DNA of 64,000 nucleotides from Murdochiella vaginalis (GCF_900119705.1 NZ_LT632322.1:310001-374000); one strand, 5' to 3'. Numbered from the stretch's first letter, positions 34,083 through 44,102 are shown. The notes: a model not told the origin generated them from the sequence alone. Translations and numbers: made by a program.

Positions 34083-36905
34083 ATGGGCTTATTTGGTTTT
34101 TTAACAAAATCCTTCAGTGAAAAGGAAATCGATAAAATACGTCCTCAGGTGGACGCGGTGCTGGCGCTGGAGCCAGAGATGGCAAAGCTCTCCGACAGCG
34201 AACTGCGGGCGAAAACGGAGGAGTATAAAAAGCGCTATCAGGATGGTGAGACGTTGGATGCGCTGTTGCCGGAGGCGTTTGCCACGGTGCGGGAGGCGGC
34301 ATGGCGGGTACTTGGCATGAAGCCGTATCCTGTTCAGGTCATCGGCGGCATCATCCTGCATCAGGGGCGCATCGCCGAGATGAAGACCGGTGAAGGAAAA
34401 ACGCTGGTGGCCACCATGCCGGCGTATTTGAATGCGCTGGCGGGCGAAGGCGTGCACATCGTCACCGTCAACGACTATCTGGCACAACGCGACGCCGAAT
34501 GGATGGGAAAAGTACATCAATTCCTGGGCCTCACCGTGGGCGTGGTTTTGCAGCCCATGGAACAGGCAGAACGCCAGCATGCGTATAATGCCGATATTAC
34601 GTACGGTACCAACAACCAGTTCGGCTTTGACTATCTGCGTGATAACATGGCCATTTATAAATCCGGCGTGGTTCAGCGAAAACTGCACTATGCCATCGTC
34701 GACGAAGTCGACTCCATCCTCATCGATGAGGCGCGTACGCCGTTGATTATTTCCGGCATGGGCGATCCGTCCACCGAAATGTATTCCCGTGCGGATGTGT
34801 TTGTGCAGACGCTCGAAGGGCGCGTGCTGGATCCGAACGAAGAGCTCAACAAGCTGGATTCGCTTCTGGAAGAGCACAAGCTGGAAACGGTGGATTATGT
34901 TGTGGATGAAAAGCGCAAGACCGCAAACCTTACCGAACAGGGAAACGGCAAAGCGGAAGCCTACTTCCATGTGGAAAATATCTCCGATCCGACCCATATG
35001 GAACTCATGCACTACATCAATCAGGCACTGAAGGCCCGGACCACGATGCGTCGGGATATTGACTATGTCGTCGACAACGACGAGGTTAAAATCGTCGATG
35101 AGTTTACCGGCCGTATCATGGAAGGCCGCCGTTACAGCGAAGGCCTGCATCAGGCCATTGAAGCCAAGGAAGGCGTCACCATCAAGAGCGAATCGAAGAC
35201 GCTGGCGACGGTTACCTTCCAGAACTTCTTCCGCATGTACGAAAAGCTGGCCGGCATGACCGGAACCGGTCTGACGGAAGCGGATGAATTCAGTGAAATT
35301 TATCACATGGACGTCATTGAAATTCCTACGAACCGCCCCATTGATCGTACCGATCGCGAAGACGCCGTCTATGCCCATGAAGAGGCAAAATTCCGCGCCA
35401 TCGTGCGAGAAATTCAGGAAATTCATGCTACGGGGCAACCGATTCTGGTCGGCACCGTCGACATCGAGACGTCCGAAAAAATTTCCAAGATGCTCAAGAA
35501 AGTCGGCATCAAACATCATGTTTTGAACGCGAAGCAGCACCGCTACGAGGCCGAAATCGTCGCCCAGGCCGGTCGCTTCGGCGAGGTAACCATTGCAACC
35601 AACATGGCCGGTCGTGGTACCGATATTGTGCTGGGCGGAAACGCCGAGTGGATGGCCAAAAAGCAGATGGAAAAAGATGGCGATAGCGCCGAGCTCATCG
35701 AATGGGCCGACAGCTTCCGCCATGTAGAACCGGAAGAAACCTTCCCGGCAAATAGTGCCGGCGAAGAGAGTGAAGAAGAAGCCTGGATTACCGGACGTGA
35801 AATTCTGGATGCCCGGGAAAAATTCCAGCGCCTCAAGAAGGAGTTCTCGGTCGAAACCAAGGAGAATGCCGAAAAAGTGAAAGCCGTCGGCGGCCTCTTC
35901 ATTTTGGGAACCGAACGGCACGAAGCACGGCGCATTGATAACCAGCTGCGCGGTCGATCCGGCCGACAGGGCGACCCCGGGGCCTCCCAATTCTATATCT
36001 CGTTGGAAGACAAACTTATGCGCCTGTTCGGCAGTGAGCGCATGCAAAAATTCGTGGAATCGGGCGCCTTCCCGGAGGATGAACCCATCCAGGCCGGCAT
36101 CCTGACAAAATCCATTGAGCGCGCACAGAAGAAGGTAGAATCCAACAACTTCGCCACTCGTAAACAGGTGTTGGACTACGACAACATCATGAATATGCAG
36201 CGCAATACTGTCTACGGCGAGCGCAACCGCGTACTCAACGGCGAAGATATGCGCGACGAAATCGTCGAAATGATTCACGGCGTGGTCTCCGATGCCGTCG
36301 ACAGCTTCTGCGGAGAAGGCATCCCACCGGAACAGTGGGAAATGGAGGGTCTGTTCAATTACCTCAACAATATTTTCCTGCCCAAGGGTGCGGTCGCCAT
36401 TGGGCAACTGCAAGGCATGAAACCGCAAGATCTCAAGGATCAGCTTACACACATTGCCGACGATCTCTATGCCCGCAAAGAAGAGGAAATTACGCCTTCT
36501 GTCATGCGTGAAGTCGAGCGCATGGTCCTGCTGCGCGCAGTGGATACCAAGTGGATGGATCACATTGACGCCATGGATCAGCTGCGCAAAGGCATCGGCA
36601 TCCGGGCCATGGGCAATGAAGATCCGGTGCGCGCCTTTGCCAATGAGGGCTACGACATGTTTAACGCTATGAATGAATCCATCCGGGAAGAAACCGTACG
36701 TGTGCTGTATCACATCGAGCCGCCCAAGCGCGAGGTGGTGCGTACCGCGGTGGCGACCCCGACGCGCGCCATCGGCGCCGGCGACGAAGCCGAGCCCGAG
36801 AATCGTCCCTTTGTGCGCAAGAATAAGAAGATCGGACGTAATGATCCCTGCCCGTGCGGCAGCGGCAAAAAATACAAGAACTGCCACGGTCGCTTCGACC
36901 GGTAA
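34083..36905 (+). CDS. secA: Preprotein translocase ATPase SecA
   Basis: A 940-residue motor that pushes secreted proteins through SecYEG. Walker A MKTGEGKT is near residue 102, the DEAD-type box [16 protein letters not shown] near 207, the preprotein cross-linking part in between, [12 protein letters not shown] near 510 and the zinc-binding C-terminus [16 protein letters not shown] at the end. The insert around [19 protein letters not shown] (about 555-570) is acidic. AAGGGAGTAG precedes the ATG. prfB follows after nine bases. Confidence 0.97.
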   Translation: MGLFGFLTKSFSEKEIDKIRPQVDAVLALEPEMAKLSDSELRAKTEEYKKRYQDGETLDALLPEAFATVREAAWRVLGMKPYPVQVIGGIILHQGRIAEMKTGEGKTLVATMPAYLNALAGEGVHIVTVNDYLAQRDAEWMGKVHQFLGLTVGVVLQPMEQAERQHAYNADITYGTNNQFGFDYLRDNMAIYKSGVVQRKLHYAIVDEVDSILIDEARTPLIISGMGDPSTEMYSRADVFVQTLEGRVLDPNEELNKLDSLLEEHKLETVDYVVDEKRKTANLTEQGNGKAEAYFHVENISDPTHMELMHYINQALKARTTMRRDIDYVVDNDEVKIVDEFTGRIMEGRRYSEGLHQAIEAKEGVTIKSESKTLATVTFQNFFRMYEKLAGMTGTGLTEADEFSEIYHMDVIEIPTNRPIDRTDREDAVYAHEEAKFRAIVREIQEIHATGQPILVGTVDIETSEKISKMLKKVGIKHHVLNAKQHRYEAEIVAQAGRFGEVTIATNMAGRGTDIVLGGNAEWMAKKQMEKDGDSAELIEWADSFRHVEPEETFPANSAGEESEEEAWITGREILDAREKFQRLKKEFSVETKENAEKVKAVGGLFILGTERHEARRIDNQLRGRSGRQGDPGASQFYISLEDKLMRLFGSERMQKFVESGAFPEDEPIQAGILTKSIERAQKKVESNNFATRKQVLDYDNIMNMQRNTVYGERNRVLNGEDMRDEIVEMIHGVVSDAVDSFCGEGIPPEQWEMEGLFNYLNNIFLPKGAVAIGQLQGMKPQDLKDQLTHIADDLYARKEEEITPSVMREVERMVLLRAVDTKWMDHIDAMDQLRKGIGIRAMGNEDPVRAFANEGYDMFNAMNESIREETVRVLYHIEPPKREVVRTAVATPTRAIGAGDEAEPENRPFVRKNKKIGRNDPCPCGSGKKYKNCHGRFDR

Positions 36906-36914
36906 GGAGGAAGC

Positions 36915-38034
36915 ATGGAATTATATGAAATGCGACAGCATCTGGAAACCGTCCGGGTGCATTTGAGTGAGCTAAGGAGCTCTCTTTGACATTGCCGGCT
37001 TAGAGGAATCTGTGAAAGCGTTAAGCGAAAAGACGACGGATCCCGATTTTTGGAATGATTCCGATGCGGCGCAGAGCGTGATGGTGGAGCTCAACGGCAA
37101 AAAGGCGAACATCGATGCGTATCAGGAAATCGAAGCGGCCTATGAAGATCTGAACGGTCTGGTGGAGCTCTTTGATGAAGACGAATATCAGGCAGAAAAA
37201 GACGATTTGACCGATGCGTTGGAACAGATCGAAAAAAAACTGGGTGCGCTTTCCAAAAAAGCGCTGCTTTCCGGCGAATATGATGCCAACGATTGCTATC
37301 TTTCCATTCATGCCGGCACAGGCGGCACCGAGGCCATGGACTGGGCCGGGATGCTGATGCGCATGTATGAGCGCTGGTTCCAGACCAAGGACTGGAAGGT
37401 GACCTTAACCGATATCAATACCGAGGAAATGGGCGGCATCAAATCCGTACAATTTGAAATCAAGGGCTATGATGCCTACGGCTATTGCAAAGGCGAAAAG
37501 GGCGTGCACCGCCTGGTGCGCATCTCACCGTTTGATTCGCAAAGCCGCCGCCATACCTCGTTTGCGAGCGTGGACGTCTATCCTGTTCTGAAGGACATCG
37601 GCGAAATTCAGATCGACGAAAAAGACATTAAAGTGGACACGTATCGTTCCACGGGCGCGGGCGGACAGCACGTCAATACGACGGACTCCGCCATTCGCAT
37701 TACCCATTTGCCGACCGGCGTGGTGGTGACGTGTCAGAATGAACGCTCCCAGATTCAGAACCGGGCCAAAGCGATGGAAATGCTCATTGCCAAGCTCGTG
37801 CAGATTAAGGAAGAGGAACACCGCGAAAAAATTGCGGATATTCAGGGCTCCTACAAACAGATCGCGTGGGGATCCCAAATTCGTTCCTATGTGTTCCAAC
37901 CGTATACGCTGGTGAAAGATCATCGAACGGGCGAGGAGACGGGCAACATTGAAAAAGTGATGGACGGCGATCTGGATCCGTTTGTGGACGCATACCTGAA
38001 CTGGCATGCCCAGCAGGAAGCGAAGGGAGAATAA
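36915..38034 (+). CDS. prfB: Peptide chain release factor 2 with programmed +1 frameshift
   Basis: Translation starts at ATG 36915 (TAAGGAGGAAGC) and reads 24 codons to CTT TGA at 36984-36989. A +1 slip on CTT skips T 36987 and continues at GAC 36988, giving 372 residues. The internal Shine-Dalgarno-like AGGAG just before CTTTGAC is the classical signal: low RF2 stalls at its own UGA and favours the shift. The product has the SPF specificity tripeptide (RISPFDSQ) for UGA/UAA and the catalytic GAGGQHVNTT. proS starts two bases after the stop. Confidence 0.97.
36975..36990 (+). promoter_or_regulatory. prfB +1 frameshift site
   Basis: AGGAG, then TCTCTTTGAC: internal ribosome-binding-like sequence, slippery CTT and in-frame UGA followed by C, as in most bacterial prfB genes. 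Confidence 0.93.
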
Positions 38035-38035
38035 C

Positions 38036-39751
38036 ATGAGAATGAAACGCTTCTATATGCCGACGCTGCGCGAAGTGCCGGGGGATGCGGAAGTCCCCAG
38101 CCATCAGCTGCTTCTGCGTGCCGGCATGATTCGAAAAGCCGCTTCCGGCATTTATACGTATTTGCCGCTTGGCTATCGCGTGGTGCGCAAGATTGAAGAG
38201 GTGGTGCGCGAGGAGATGGATCGGGCGGGCGCCCAGGAAATTCGCGTCTCGAACCTGCAACCGAAAGAAATTTGGGAAGCCTCCGGTCGTTGGGATACCT
38301 TCGGCCCGGAGATGTTCAAGTTGACGGATCGCCATGAAAAAGAGTTTGCGCTCGGCCCCACGGCGGAAGAATATTTTACCGACTTGGTGAAAGAAGAATT
38401 ACGCAGCTATAAACAGTTGCCGCTCAATCTCTATCAGATCGGCTGGAAATACCGCGATGAGAAGCGTCCGCGCTTCGGCATCAACCGTTCCTGCGAGTTT
38501 TTGATGAAGGATGCCTACACCTTTGATATTGATCAGGAAGGGCTGGAAGCCGCCTATCAAGTGATGTGGGATGCCTATGTGCGCGTTTTTGATCGCCTGG
38601 GCATCAACTACCGCGTCGTGCAGGGCGATTCGGGTGCCATGGGCGGTCACGTGTCGCACGAATTTACCGCGCTTTCCGAAATCGGGGAGGGCGTTATTGT
38701 CTATGCGGAAGGCGGCTATGCGGCGACGGATGAAAAGGCTTCTATGCAGAAGCCGACGTATCCGGCCGAAGAACCCTTGCCGGTCGAGACGCTCGACACA
38801 CCGAATGCGCATACCATTGAGGAATTGGAAGACTTTCTGCACATCCCGGCGCACAAGATGATCAAGGCCATTTGTCTGCGCATCAGCGGCGAACCCGTGT
38901 TCGTTTTTATGCCGGCAGAGCGCGAACTCAACATGTCCAAGCTCATTGCCTATTTGCATACGCCGGAGCATGAAATTGAGATGCTCGATGATGAGACCAT
39001 CGAACGCGTGACGGGCGCCCCGGCAGGCTTTACCGGCCCGGTCGGTCTTCCCGATACGGTGCGCACGATTTTCGATGCCGCCGTCACGACGCGCGAGAAC
39101 CTCGTCTGTGGCGCGAATAAGGCGGATACACACCTGAAAAATGTCAATTTCGGCCGTGATTTTGACGGCGAGATTGCGGAGGACCTCTGGATGGTTGCCG
39201 AAGGGGATCTTGATCCCATCCACGGCAATCCGCTGCAGTTTGCCCGCGGTATCGAAGTGGGCAACATCTTCCAGCTCGGAACGAAATATTCCGAAGCCCT
39301 TGGCGCCACCGTATTGGATGAAAACGGCGTCGCGCGTCCGCTCGTGATGGGCTCGTACGGCATCGGCGTAACCCGTGTGGTTTCGGCCATCATCGAACAG
39401 AATCACGATGAGAAGGGCATGATCTGGCCGCTCATCGCTGCGCCGTATCATGTGATGATTACCGTGATGAAAACCAACGACGAAACCCAGATGCAGCTTG
39501 CCGACGCGCTCTACGAGCGCCTCGAAAAGGAAGGTGTCGAGGTGCTTCTCGACGACCGGGATGAGCGTCCGGGCGTGAAATTCAATGACCGTGACCTCAT
39601 CGGCATTCCGCTGCGCATCACCGTCGGCCGCAATGCCGCCGCCGGCATGGTGGAATACTCCACGCGCCGCGAGATGACCAACGAGGATGTGTCCGTGGAG
39701 GAGGCCGTTTCGCGCGTGGCTGCCGCCATGGAGACGCTAAGAGAGGTATAA
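38036..39751 (+). CDS. proS: Prolyl-tRNA synthetase, bacterial type
   Basis: 571 residues from the ATG at 38036, after AGGGAGAATAAC. A longer frame starts inside prfB. The class II core shows GIYTYLPLG and the motif-2 region (YRDEKRPRFGINRSCEFLMKD split around 150). The YbaK-like editing insertion spans about 225-400, with FVFMPAERELN and GPVGLPDTV. Motif 3 GSYGIGVTRV is near 440, followed by the anticodon-binding domain. It charges tRNA-Pro and clears mischarged alanine. It belongs to the secA-prfB-proS run. Confidence 0.96.
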   Translation: MRMKRFYMPTLREVPGDAEVPSHQLLLRAGMIRKAASGIYTYLPLGYRVVRKIEEVVREEMDRAGAQEIRVSNLQPKEIWEASGRWDTFGPEMFKLTDRHEKEFALGPTAEEYFTDLVKEELRSYKQLPLNLYQIGWKYRDEKRPRFGINRSCEFLMKDAYTFDIDQEGLEAAYQVMWDAYVRVFDRLGINYRVVQGDSGAMGGHVSHEFTALSEIGEGVIVYAEGGYAATDEKASMQKPTYPAEEPLPVETLDTPNAHTIEELEDFLHIPAHKMIKAICLRISGEPVFVFMPAERELNMSKLIAYLHTPEHEIEMLDDETIERVTGAPAGFTGPVGLPDTVRTIFDAAVTTRENLVCGANKADTHLKNVNFGRDFDGEIAEDLWMVAEGDLDPIHGNPLQFARGIEVGNIFQLGTKYSEALGATVLDENGVARPLVMGSYGIGVTRVVSAIIEQNHDEKGMIWPLIAAPYHVMITVMKTNDETQMQLADALYERLEKEGVEVLLDDRDERPGVKFNDRDLIGIPLRITVGRNAAAGMVEYSTRREMTNEDVSVEEAVSRVAAAMETLREV

Positions 39752-39833
39752 CGTTCGAAAAGGGCGCCGTTTCATGCGTCCTTTCCGCCAAGGGCGCTAC
39801 AGAAGTAGAAAAGCGGATAGAATTTAATAAATC

Positions 39834-39861
39834 AAAAGGAGCCTTAACGGCTCCTTTTTTT
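39834..39861. terminator. Terminator after proS
   Basis: AAAAGGAGCC, TTAAC loop, GGCTCCTTTTTTT. It may also serve the convergent gene. Confidence 0.88.
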
Positions 39862-39888
39862 GTTGAGATTGTTTGATTCGGTTTTGCG

Positions 39889-40692
39889 CTACGGGATGAG
39901 CAGGCTGACCGTGTAACTCACCAGATTGGCGAGTATGGCATAGCGAACGGGATGCTGTTCTTTCGGCAGCTTTCTACGGTAGAGAAGAGCTTCGATGCCG
40001 AGGACAAGAGCTTCCAGGGGAAGCAACAAGACAGGGCGCATGACCGGCATGATGCCGGTTGTACCCAGCCGGAAGCCGATGAACCACAAGCCAAGATGGA
40101 GAAGCGCCTGCGTGCCGAGATTCACGAGGGCGATGTAGCGAAGCGACGCTGTCTCTCGGATTCCCATCAGATAGGCGACGGCCAACTCAATCAAGATTGT
40201 GCCGGCAATCAGCGCCAGCAGCTTCGGAACATCCGCCAGATAGTCATAGTGGAAATGAATGTCGGTGATGCGATCTTCTTTTATGGTGACGGTATACTCA
40301 TTTTTTAAAGCATGACGCGTGAGCGGCGCACTCATCAAAAAATGATCCGCTTTCTCGTCATAAAGCAGAATGCGAAAGGTTTCCGGCGGATAGTAGCTCC
40401 AACAAAAATCGCGAGGAGCCGCTTCCGCCACATAGCCTAAAAAATAATGGTCTTCGGGAAGTGAAAACTGCTGAAATTTTTGTTGAATCGAATCCGGCGC
40501 ATCGGTGGTCCAGACCGCATTCGCTCTCCATGGGCCATATTCCGCAGAGGAAGATAATAAGGTTGCGTAATAGCGTGTGTCGGATCCGGCGATATGCACC
40601 GATACGTAGGGCTTAGGCCCCATATCGGCGTGGGATAGGGAAGGACACAGCAAAAAAAGAAGCAGCAACACAATAAAAAAGCGACGTTTCAC
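39889..40692 (-). CDS. Uncharacterised secreted/membrane protein with C-terminal helices
   Basis: 267 residues if translation begins at GTG 40692, seven bases after AAAGGAGG. The longer frame adds 54 residues with no such site. The N-terminus is a signal peptide (RRFFIVLLLLFLL, cleavage after HA). An extracytoplasmic domain with DMGPKPYVSVHI and YYATLLSS follows, a pattern I recall from uncharacterised Firmicutes proteins. About four helices occupy residues 155-265. Function is unknown. Confidence 0.75.
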   Translation of the reverse strand: MKRRFFIVLLLLFLLCPSLSHADMGPKPYVSVHIAGSDTRYYATLLSSSAEYGPWRANAVWTTDAPDSIQQKFQQFSLPEDHYFLGYVAEAAPRDFCWSYYPPETFRILLYDEKADHFLMSAPLTRHALKNEYTVTIKEDRITDIHFHYDYLADVPKLLALIAGTILIELAVAYLMGIRETASLRYIALVNLGTQALLHLGLWFIGFRLGTTGIMPVMRPVLLLPLEALVLGIEALLYRRKLPKEQHPVRYAILANLVSYTVSLLIP

Positions 40693-40860
40693 GGCAACCT
40701 CCTTTTCCGCATTCTTAAGATCATTATATCCGTTCTTTAAGATCATTCTAACGGAAGGGAAACATGGAGAAAACTGAAAACGTCGCGGTTTCTTGGTTTG
40801 TTCAAGCGCGTTAAATCGATTGACGTAGATTGTGCAATGCTGTGAATTCCTCAAGCATGC

Positions 40861-41580
40861 TTACGCGCTCATGTTGGAGGCATCGGCCTGCTGTTTCATG
40901 GGCATGGCAAGAGTTCCCGGCTTGGGCAGGCGCAGTTCAAATTGCCCGACCACAAACGATGAGATGAGGGTCGTCAGAAACGACCACAGCAGGTTTTGTG
41001 CCGGCAGGTAGATGAAGAAGGATAGTCCAAGGACGACCGCGTCGCTGATGAAGTAGGCGCTGCTTAACGAAAGCGACGTGCGCTTTTTGAGAATCAGTGC
41101 AAAGCAGTCATCCCCACCGGCAGCGCCACCGCGGGTCACAACCAGACCGCATCCTGCACCCAGAAGCAATCCGCCGACGATGGCGGCAAGATGGGGCGCA
41201 TTCGCAAGGGATGGTAAAACCGGGCCTATTGCAGCAAAAAGTGTCCAAGAGCCGGCATAGGCAAGTGTTGAGAATACAGCTTTTTTCAGGAATCCGCGTT
41301 CCAAGAGAAGAATGCCCAACCCGTAAAGGGAAAAGTCCAAAACGATGGACAAAATGGCCGGATCCAGGCCAAAAACCTTATTCAGCAGAACAATGCTGCC
41401 GAGCACGCCGCCTTCGGTAATGCGGGACGGAACATGGATGTTATAGATGGCAAAGGCCATGGTCAGGTTTCCCAAAACCATCAGAAAAAGATCCAAAACG
41501 GATATGTTCATCCACGCCGCGAAACGACGTAGCAGTTGCATGGGCTGATTCTTCCATGACTTTTTCGACAAGAATTTCAT
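40861..41580 (-). CDS. YitT-family membrane protein
   Basis: 239 residues from the ATG at 41580 (GAGGTGTCTTT before it). Five to six hydrophobic helices and the family motifs AIYNIHVPSRITEGGVLG near 45-62 and GLVVTRGGAAGGDDCFALIL near 150 identify a YitT/DUF161 protein. Most relatives have a soluble DUF2179 tail of about 80 residues, and this one ends without it. Transport function is assumed for the family but unproven. A leader of more than 250 bases precedes it. Confidence 0.85.
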   Translation of the reverse strand: MKFLSKKSWKNQPMQLLRRFAAWMNISVLDLFLMVLGNLTMAFAIYNIHVPSRITEGGVLGSIVLLNKVFGLDPAILSIVLDFSLYGLGILLLERGFLKKAVFSTLAYAGSWTLFAAIGPVLPSLANAPHLAAIVGGLLLGAGCGLVVTRGGAAGGDDCFALILKKRTSLSLSSAYFISDAVVLGLSFFIYLPAQNLLWSFLTTLISSFVVGQFELRLPKPGTLAMPMKQQADASNMSA

Positions 41581-41851
41581 AAAGACACCTCGTTTTCGTT
41601 GACACGGTGTCTTCCGAACCAAAAAAAGATTGCCTTGGCCGTGAGAAGACTCCGTGCTGTACAATCGTGTGGTGGTTGATGCTGTTGTTTGAAATTCTTT
41701 CTTGTAAGAACTCTGTCTCCCTCGCCGTTTAATGATTCATCGTGCCACATCAGGCAACGCATGAACCCGCTCACAGCCAGGTGTTCAGATAAAAACTACC
41801 GCGTAGCGGCACCCACAGGATGTTGCTCATTTCTGTTCCTGCAATAGTATA
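41581..41851 (-). promoter_or_regulatory. Long leader or small RNA candidate before the yitT-like gene
   Basis: An extended -10 TGTTATACT (41854-41846, minus strand) starts a roughly 260-base transcript with several hairpin-capable stretches (for example CCGC-TAC-GCGG near the 5' end) and a run of seven T at 41626-41620, just before the gene. I compared it by eye with 6S RNA, tmRNA, SRP RNA and common riboswitches and could not assign it. A 65-codon frame here has no ribosome site. Confidence 0.3.
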
Positions 41852-41878
41852 ACACAAATTTTTATTTTGGGAAAGCCT

Positions 41879-41983
41879 GCGCCGGCATCCATTCGCGCGC
41901 CGCCGGCTTCGCCTCGGCAAGGTGATGGAGGTTGGCGTATTTCCGGCTCGTCGAAGATGCGGCGCGCGAACGGATGTCGGCGC
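41879..41983. repeat. Module A, copy 2
   Basis: Arms beginning GCGCCGGCATCCATTCGCGC pair with the right arm ending GGATGTCGGCGC over 25 bases with two wobble or mismatched positions. The outer stem differs from copy 1 on both sides together. The core GCCGGCTTCGCCTCGGC and GCTCGTCGAAGATGCGGC is kept. Confidence 0.85.
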
Positions 41984-42047
41984 GTGGGGGCGCGGGCGAG
42001 GTGTGGTGCGGGGGGACGTGTGAGGAAGCGGGCGGGGAAAATAGGCG

Positions 42048-42185
42048 GTGCGCCGCTGGGAACACCGTTGGCGGCGCGTTTGAAAGGTGGTGCGCCGCTT
42101 GTACCGCCGTTGGCGGCGCGGTTCTGAGAGGAAGCCGCCTTCGGCGGCGTTTTCAAACCGCCGGCCGCAGGCCGGCTCCTTATCT
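42048..42185 (+). repeat. Module B, copy 2
   Basis: Two first-hairpin units (GTGCGCCGC...GGCGGCGCG at about 42048 and 42086) are followed by the constant GAAGCCGCCTTCGGCGGCGT and CCGGCCGCAGGCCGGC hairpins and CCTTAT. Confidence 0.85.
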
Positions 42186-42188
42186 TAA

Positions 42189-42449
42189 TAGAGTGGAATC
42201 GTCAAAAAAGCGAAACAACTCTACACTCGTTCGTCGTCCTGTAGAGTGGATTGCTGAAAAAGGCGAAACCACTCTACATCCGCTCGTGATCTTGTAGAGT
42301 GGAATGGCCAAAAAGCCGAAACCACTCTACACCTGCTCGCAACCCTGTAGAGTTGAATTGCCGAAAAAGCAAAACCTCTCTACATCCGCCTAAACATCGG
42401 TAGAGTGGTTTCGCGATAATTGCAAAACCACACGATTTCTATGACACGC
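42189..42449 (+). repeat. Palindromic array C2 (five units, 53-bp period)
   Basis: Units start at 42189, 42242, 42295, 42348 and 42401, exactly 53 bp apart. The unit is GTAGAGTGG, a loop near ATTGCTGAAAAAGGCGAAA, then CCACTCTAC, with spacers such as ATCCGCTCGTGATCT. The last unit is altered and runs into ATGACACGC, the same ending as array C3, which marks a defined array border. Confidence 0.92.
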
Positions 42450-42463
42450 CAAGAAAAATAAGG

Positions 42464-42564
42464 CGGAGCGCCGCCGGACCCGCCGTTGGCGGCGCATTTT
42501 CCAAGAGGAAGCCGCCTTCGGCGGCGTTTTCAAACCGCCGGCCGCAGGCCGGCTCCTTATTTTT
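42464..42564 (+). repeat. Module B, copy 3
   Basis: GGAGCGCCGCC...GGCGGCGC, then the two constant hairpins and CTCCTTATTTTT. It lies between arrays C2 and D3. Confidence 0.85.
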
Positions 42565-42591
42565 GGAGCAAGTTACATCACTTCTGCGGAC

Positions 42592-43016
42592 GATGGTGGT
42601 GGAAGTCTATTTTCGGCAAACCACCACCATCGCCGAAGCCGCAAGTGATGGTGGTGGAAGCGCGATTTTGGCAAACCACCACCATCGCCAAAGCCGCAAG
42701 TGATGGTGGTGGAAGCGCGATTTCGGCAAATCACCACCATCGCCGAAGTCGCAAGTGATGGTGGTGGAAGCGCGATTTTGGCAAACCACCACCATCGCCG
42801 AAGCCGCAAGTGATGGTGGTGGAAGCGCGATTTTGGCAAACCACCACCATCGCCGAAGCCGCAAGTGATGGTGGTGGAAGCGCGATTTCGGCAAATCACC
42901 ACCATCGCCGAAGTCGCAAGTGATGGTGGTGAAAGCCCATTTTACGCAAACTCCCACCATCACCGAAGCCGTCAGTGATGGTGGTGGAAGCACGTTTTGG
43001 CTCAACCACCACCATC
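42592..43016 (+). repeat. Palindromic array D3 (eight units, 55-bp period)
   Basis: Units start at 42592, 42647, 42702, 42757, 42812, 42867, 42922 and 42977, all 55 bp apart. Unit GATGGTGGTGG, a variable loop such as AAGCGCGATTTTGGCAAA, CCACCACCATC, with spacer GCCGAAGCCGCAAGT. The central six are nearly identical (recent expansion) and the outer ones diverge. Six-frame translations give repetitive His/Trp-rich peptides that I do not regard as genes. Confidence 0.95.
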
Positions 43017-43417
43017 AGCGCAAAAAAAGAGGGGGAGGGTGCGCCCGTTGCTTCCCTATAACGATAGCGGATCGCCGGCCACAGGCCGGCTCAAAAAGCA
43101 GACACCACATTTGAACCTCCGAATGTCGCGAGTGGACTTTGCGTGCCATTGTCCTGAAAAAGGGTAACCTTATCCATAAGAACCGCAGATTCTTTAACAA
43201 CCGCAGATTCTTTAAGAACCGCAGAATCTTTCATCCTGAGCGGGTGCCGTGATAAGAACCGCAAACAACGGACCATTCAGCGATCTTGAACGGATGACAC
43301 ACAATCACATCCGCAGCCCCAAGCCCAGAATTAACGGCACCCCAACCACAGAATCGACAACACCCCAAACACAGAATCAACAGCTTCCCATAAAAAAAGA
43401 AGCGGAAGGAGGAAATA
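43017..43417. repeat. Gap after D3: partial B hairpin and two short tandem repeats
   Basis: A partial B hairpin (CGCCGGCCACAGGCCGGC, 43072-43089) follows D3. Three 18-bp units of the AACCGCAGATTCTTTAA type span 43176-43232. Four looser units around CCCCAANCACAGAATC follow at 43317-43385. The last 30 bp are the leader of the next gene. No gene is seen in this stretch. Confidence 0.6.
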
Positions 43418-43957
43418 ATGCAAAGAACTACGAAACAGCCGCGTCGGCGCTGGATGCAGATTGCAGCGAGCATTCCGAATCGCGAAAAGGAAGAGGAACG
43501 CCGCCAGGATCTGGAGCGCTTTCATGCCAAGGTGGGCGATGAGAAGGAATGGATCGTCATGCGCCTGGACGACGTGGATGCGCTGATCGAACAGCTGACT
43601 CGCGAGACGGAAACCATCCGGGAGAGCCTGGATCGTCCGCACCATGAGAGGGTGTCGAGCCTTGCACCCCTGACGGAAGCCGGGAAACAGCATCTGTCGA
43701 GAAAACGGCTGCTCCGCTCTTCGGCTGAACTCGATGTACTTTTGCTGGAAGTGCATCGGCATCCCGTCTTTCGGGACATCGTGGCGGATATGCAAAATCT
43801 CACCGTCCCGGAAACGACGCTTCCTGTGGAAAACGAAAGCAGCGTGGTCGCCTCGCGCAAGATGCTGTCTATTCGTGATCAGCTAAGCGATCTTTTGGAC
43901 AACTTGTATCGCCTGCGCCGCCGGCTTCGTCGCGAACTGCTTCGCCTTGCCCGATAA
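43418..43957 (+). CDS. Small hypothetical protein, mostly helical
   Basis: 179 residues with a strong AAGGAGGAAATA site before the ATG. The protein is charged, with heptad-like stretches near 20-75 and 145-178 (DQLSDLLDNLYRLRRRLRREL), and starts with a basic segment. There is no signal peptide or membrane helix. I do not recognise a family. It stands alone between a repeat island and htrA. Codon use looks like its neighbours. Confidence 0.7.
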   Translation: MQRTTKQPRRRWMQIAASIPNREKEEERRQDLERFHAKVGDEKEWIVMRLDDVDALIEQLTRETETIRESLDRPHHERVSSLAPLTEAGKQHLSRKRLLRSSAELDVLLLEVHRHPVFRDIVADMQNLTVPETTLPVENESSVVASRKMLSIRDQLSDLLDNLYRLRRRLRRELLRLAR

Positions 43958-44102
43958 TTGGTGCGGGCAAAGTTGTGTGCCGATTATGGAACATATTTCC
44001 TTCAAAGCCCTCCGATAGGCTACAAAGCAAAAAGGAAACTGCGGAGGGGACTGCGTTGTGATCGGAGCAGGGAAATCCGCTGCGATAGAAGGAGGAAATA
44101 GC

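Noticed and set aside
34101-36887. 928-codon open frame antisense to secA
   Set aside because: It mirrors the secA codons in the opposite strand. The product has no domain, and such shadow frames also lie opposite gpmI, fprA, the activase and the RNA methyltransferase because of codon bias.
42573-43005. His/Trp-rich repeat proteins across the D arrays, and similar frames at 48006-48441 and 1-794
   Set aside because: They translate the palindromes in any frame, have no ribosome sites and stop with the array.
42592-43016. CRISPR array
   Set aside because: Period and number of units look CRISPR-like, but the spacers are nearly identical, the repeats are long internal palindromes with variable loops, and no cas gene is present.
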